Origin: Microcaldota archaeon | GTDB taxonomy: Archaea > Micrarchaeota > Micrarchaeia > Micrarchaeales > Micrarchaeaceae | DNA length: 8,369 bases | Reading direction: 5' to 3' | NCBI GenBank assembly: GCA_021819045.1 | Contig: JAKASM010000009.1 | Span: forward strand, 1 to 8,369 | Part shown: positions 7,421-8,369 of the stretch, piece by piece | Numbering within the stretch: position 1 is the first letter of the stretch | Layout: each line of letters starts with the position of its first letter | Notes under the pieces: model-generated | The model's input: the letters and a program-made list of their open reading frames with translations, nothing else | Told to the model about the DNA's origin: nothing | Databases searched by the model: none | Translations under genes and position numbers: made by a program

Positions 7421-7431
7421 GTATTTAAAAC
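7421..7431 (-). promoter_or_regulatory. TATA-box promoter of the minus-strand two-gene unit
   Basis: On the minus strand the sequence reads GTTTTAAATAC, centred near 7426. A transcript start about 26 nt further would fall near 7400, leaving a leader of about 10 nt that just contains the GGTG ribosome binding site (7396-7399) ahead of ATG 7390. Box, spacing and RBS are mutually consistent. Confidence 0.65.
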
Positions 7432-7459
7432 TCTTAGGCCCAAGAAATCCGCGTATTTC

Positions 7460-7477
7460 AAGGAATAGAAGGAATCG
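7460..7477 (+). repeat. Tandem 9-bp repeat in the divergent intergenic region
   Basis: AAGGAATAG is followed directly by AAGGAATCG, two copies differing at one position. They lie between the minus-strand promoter and the plus-strand promoters. A regulator site is possible, but two short copies in AT-rich DNA can arise by chance. Confidence 0.3.
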
Positions 7478-7510
7478 AACCGCAACACTATAACTAATTC
7501 ATATAATAAA

Positions 7511-7520
7511 GTATATAAAA
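7511..7520 (+). promoter_or_regulatory. Distal plus-strand TATA box
   Basis: GTATATAAAA is a near-ideal archaeal TATA box centred at about 7515-7516. The predicted start, 26-27 nt downstream, falls on the ATG at 7542. It could drive a leaderless transcript that begins with the small ORF at 7542 and runs through the structured leader into the DUF357 and trm1 genes. Confidence 0.55.
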
Positions 7521-7541
7521 ATGAACTGCGAGATACGCCGC

Positions 7542-7613
7542 ATGCGAATAGATAAAGATATAAACTCATCAAGAAATATACTCAACAGAGCCGGGCGTGC
7601 TTGCCCTAAGTAA
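7542..7613 (+). CDS. Possible 23-residue leaderless small ORF or leader peptide
   Basis: The frame reads MRIDKDINSSRN...GRACPK and ends at TAA 7611-7613. It is basic and has no known motif. The only support is position: the ATG sits exactly where a transcript from the TATA box at 7511-7520 should begin. The same frame is open back to an ATG at 7521, which is too close to the box to be transcribed from it. Its 3' end lies within the first hairpins of the structured leader, so translation could influence folding. It may equally be a chance ORF. Confidence 0.25.
   Translation: MRIDKDINSSRNILNRAGRACPK
7557..7564 (+). promoter_or_regulatory. Proximal plus-strand TATA box
   Basis: GATATAAA is centred near 7561. 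A start 26 nt downstream falls at about 7587, which is where the GC-rich, foldable segment begins (GAGCCGGGCGUGC). The agreement suggests a transcript whose first bases are already part of the structured RNA. Confidence 0.45.
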
Positions 7614-7733
7614 CGTTCAGCGAGTGTGCAATAACTCAAAATGAGGCAGCCATCGGGGAGCCGAGGGCATACTTCTACAGAGGAAGAAGCCTCGGGTTTT
7701 AGCCGAGTGGATGCCACTATTAATGGTGAACAT
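7587..7733 (+). promoter_or_regulatory. Structured leader RNA of DUF357-trm1, riboswitch-like candidate
   Basis: About 147 nt, GC-richer than the AT-rich DNA just upstream, lie between a TATA-predicted start and the DUF357 ATG. Small hairpins at the 5' side are GGGC 7593-7596 with GCCC 7603-7606, and GAGT 7622-7625 with ACTC 7634-7637. The main hairpin pairs CCGAGG 7661-7666 with CCTCGG 7690-7695, continued by CTTCT 7672-7676 with AGAAG 7685-7689, giving 11 bp with a 5-nt bulge (GCATA). Two helices compete with it or follow from it: CTCGG 7691-7695 with CCGAG 7703-7707, and GGCAT 7666-7670 with ATGCC 7711-7715. At the 3' end CCACT 7714-7718 can pair back to AGTGG 7706-7710, or CACTA can pair forward with TGGTG (7715-7719/7724-7728), hiding the RBS. 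I matched it to no known family. It could also be a separate ncRNA. Folding was by eye. Confidence 0.4.
7725..7729 (+). promoter_or_regulatory. Ribosome binding site deciding the DUF357 start
   Basis: GGTGA is followed by 4 nt and ATG 7734, a classic archaeal Shine-Dalgarno arrangement. It fixes the start at 7734 rather than the in-frame upstream ATG at 7641. The GGTG also forms one arm of a small hairpin with 7715-7718, so its accessibility may be controlled. Confidence 0.75.
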
Positions 7734-7982
7734 ATGCCGACTGATGATAATGCCTCAGTAAAAGCGAGGATACAGAAAGATATAACCTCTTTTCATGCAA
7801 ATTTTGCAGCTATATCTTCATTGCGGAAAGACGCCAAGGTCGCCAAGATGGTAGAGATGTCGCTGATGTATGCCAAGGACGCTAAAAGCTATCTAGAAAA
7901 AAATGACCTATATACTGCTTTCTCATGCATATCCTATGCGCATGGCATACTCGATGCAATAAAGAACATATTTGGTGAGTGA
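7734..7982 (+). CDS. DUF357 family protein
   Basis: The product has 82 residues and matches the small archaeal DUF357 family, an all-helical domain of unknown function. The typical C-terminal part is visible: MVEMSLMYAKDAKSYLEKND, then LYTAFSCISYAHGILDAI, a helical hairpin with alanine-rich and tyrosine-containing faces. No catalytic residues are apparent. A longer frame from ATG 7641 would add 31 residues of low-complexity character translated from the structured leader; GGTGA at 7725-7729 supports the shorter form. The stop TGA (7980-7982) is followed at once by the CTG that appears to start trm1, and the last codons contain the trm1 ribosome binding site, so the two genes are translationally linked. 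DUF357 genes are found across archaea, and the linkage to a tRNA methyltransferase hints at RNA-related work, which is inference only. Confidence 0.85.
   Translation: MPTDDNASVKARIQKDITSFHANFAAISSLRKDAKVAKMVEMSLMYAKDAKSYLEKNDLYTAFSCISYAHGILDAIKNIFGE
7974..7978 (+). promoter_or_regulatory. Ribosome binding site for trm1 ahead of a CTG start
   Basis: GGTGA lies inside the last codons of DUF357, 4 nt before CTG 7983. Motif and spacing are identical to those of DUF357 itself (GGTGA, 4 nt, ATG). No ATG, GTG or TTG occurs at the proper distance in the Trm1 frame, so this site points to CTG as the initiator. Confidence 0.6.
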
Positions 7983-8369
7983 CTGTATAAAGAGGGTAAC
8001 GCAGCCATAATACAGCAGGCAGCATTTCTAAACCCAAAAGCAAAATTTATACGTGACCTTAGCGTTGCATTTGTTAAAACAAAGGCAAAAAAGGATAGCA
8101 AGATATTAGATGCAACTGGAGGGACCGGAATACGCGGCATAAGATACATATTGGAGGCAAAAATTAATGATACAACAATAATCGACATGAACCCAATGGC
8201 TGTCAAAGCAATAAAAAAGAATGCGTCATTGAACCGTATAAAGCCAAATGTGATAGAAACTTCCTTTCAGGAGTTTGCAAGCAAGTCAAAAGAGAAGTTT
8301 GATTTCATAGATATAGACCCATTTGGCGGACTATATCCGTATGTGTATGATTCAATGAAAATAGCAAAA
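7983..8369 (+). CDS. trm1: Trm1 tRNA (guanine26-N2)-dimethyltransferase, 5' part, apparent CTG start
   Basis: The first 129 residues are visible; the gene runs off the window. Trm1 methylates N2 of G26 in tRNA with S-adenosylmethionine. The N-terminus reads LYKEGNAAIIQQ..FLNP..KFIRDLSV, matching the family's EG...NP...RDLSV opening. The SAM-binding motif LDATGGTGIRGIRY is at residues 42-55, the acidic residue after the second strand is in IIDMNPMAV, and the family motif FDFIDIDPFGG is at 106-116. The frame is the same as DUF357, separated by one TGA at 7980-7982. After that stop there is no ATG, GTG or TTG until a TTG far inside the SAM domain. CTG 7983, with GGTGA 4 nt upstream, is therefore the best start. 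Readthrough of the TGA giving a DUF357-Trm1 fusion, or a sequence error, are the alternatives. The enzyme family is certain; the start is less so. Confidence 0.9.
   Translation, partial: MYKEGNAAIIQQAAFLNPKAKFIRDLSVAFVKTKAKKDSKILDATGGTGIRGIRYILEAKINDTTIIDMNPMAVKAIKKNASLNRIKPNVIETSFQEFASKSKEKFDFIDIDPFGGLYPYVYDSMKIAK

Noticed and set aside
7462..7490. Minus-strand GGTTCGATTCC resembles a tRNA T-loop.
   Set aside because: The flanking bases (TGCGG and CCTTC) do not form the 5-bp T stem, and no acceptor, D or anticodon arm is found nearby. Split or permuted tRNA halves could not be supported.
7641..7733. N-terminal extension of DUF357 starting at ATG 7641.
   Set aside because: The extra 31 residues have no family character and are encoded by the foldable leader. 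GGTGA at the right spacing marks ATG 7734 as the start.
7587..7733. RNase P RNA, SRP RNA, 5S rRNA or H/ACA guide as identity of the structured leader.
   Set aside because: The conserved motifs I know of these RNAs (RNase P conserved regions, SRP GNAR helix 8, 5S loops, H/ACA pocket with 3' ACA) were not found.
7739..7780. CTGATGA and a later GAAA suggest a hammerhead ribozyme or C/D box RNA.
   Set aside because: Stem II is only partly pairable, the other stems are missing, no separate D box fits, and the segment is well explained as DUF357 coding sequence.

Overview
The window looks like a compact archaeal chromosome segment of moderate GC content. The archaeal signals are an RtcB tRNA/RNA ligase, a Trm1-type tRNA methyltransferase, an AK6/Fap7-type kinase, a DUF357 protein, TATA boxes about 26 nt ahead of likely transcript starts, and GGTG(A) ribosome binding sites. 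Tight packing, very short leaders and overlapping genes suggest a small-genome lineage. A Micrarchaeota/ARMAN-like organism is my best guess, but this is inference and not proven by the sequence.

Layout. Bases 1-4037 (+) hold four closely spaced genes: the 3' part of a molybdopterin-dependent sulfite-oxidase-like enzyme, a small HELTH zinc-metallopeptidase-like protein, a polytopic GT-C-type membrane glycosyltransferase, and RtcB. Bases 4055-6233 (+) form a second unit with its own near-leaderless promoter: a class I flavoprotein disulfide reductase (dihydrolipoamide dehydrogenase-like) followed 18 nt later by an alpha/beta hydrolase. Bases 6208-7390 (-) form an opposing two-gene unit: an unrecognised 198-residue protein followed, with an 8-nt overlap, by the AK6/Fap7-like kinase. 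The two convergent units overlap by 26 nt. Bases 7391-7733 are a divergent intergenic region with one minus-strand and two plus-strand TATA boxes, a possible 23-codon leaderless ORF, and a GC-rich segment (about 7587-7733) that can fold in two mutually exclusive ways around the DUF357 ribosome binding site. The window ends with DUF357 and the 5' part of trm1.

Two observations stand out. First, trm1 has no canonical start codon. Its family-typical N-terminus begins at a CTG immediately after the DUF357 stop, 4 nt downstream of a GGTGA. The DUF357 gene uses the same GGTGA and the same spacing ahead of its ATG. Second, the DUF357-trm1 leader resembles a riboswitch or other cis-regulatory RNA in its layout of competing helices. 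I matched it to no RNA family I know.

Functional threads: RtcB, Trm1 and the AK6/Fap7-like kinase belong to tRNA splicing, tRNA modification and ribosome maturation. The flavoprotein and the molybdoenzyme are redox enzymes. No 2-oxoacid dehydrogenase E1 or E2 genes are in the window. No CRISPR array, insertion sequence, rRNA or convincing tRNA gene was found.
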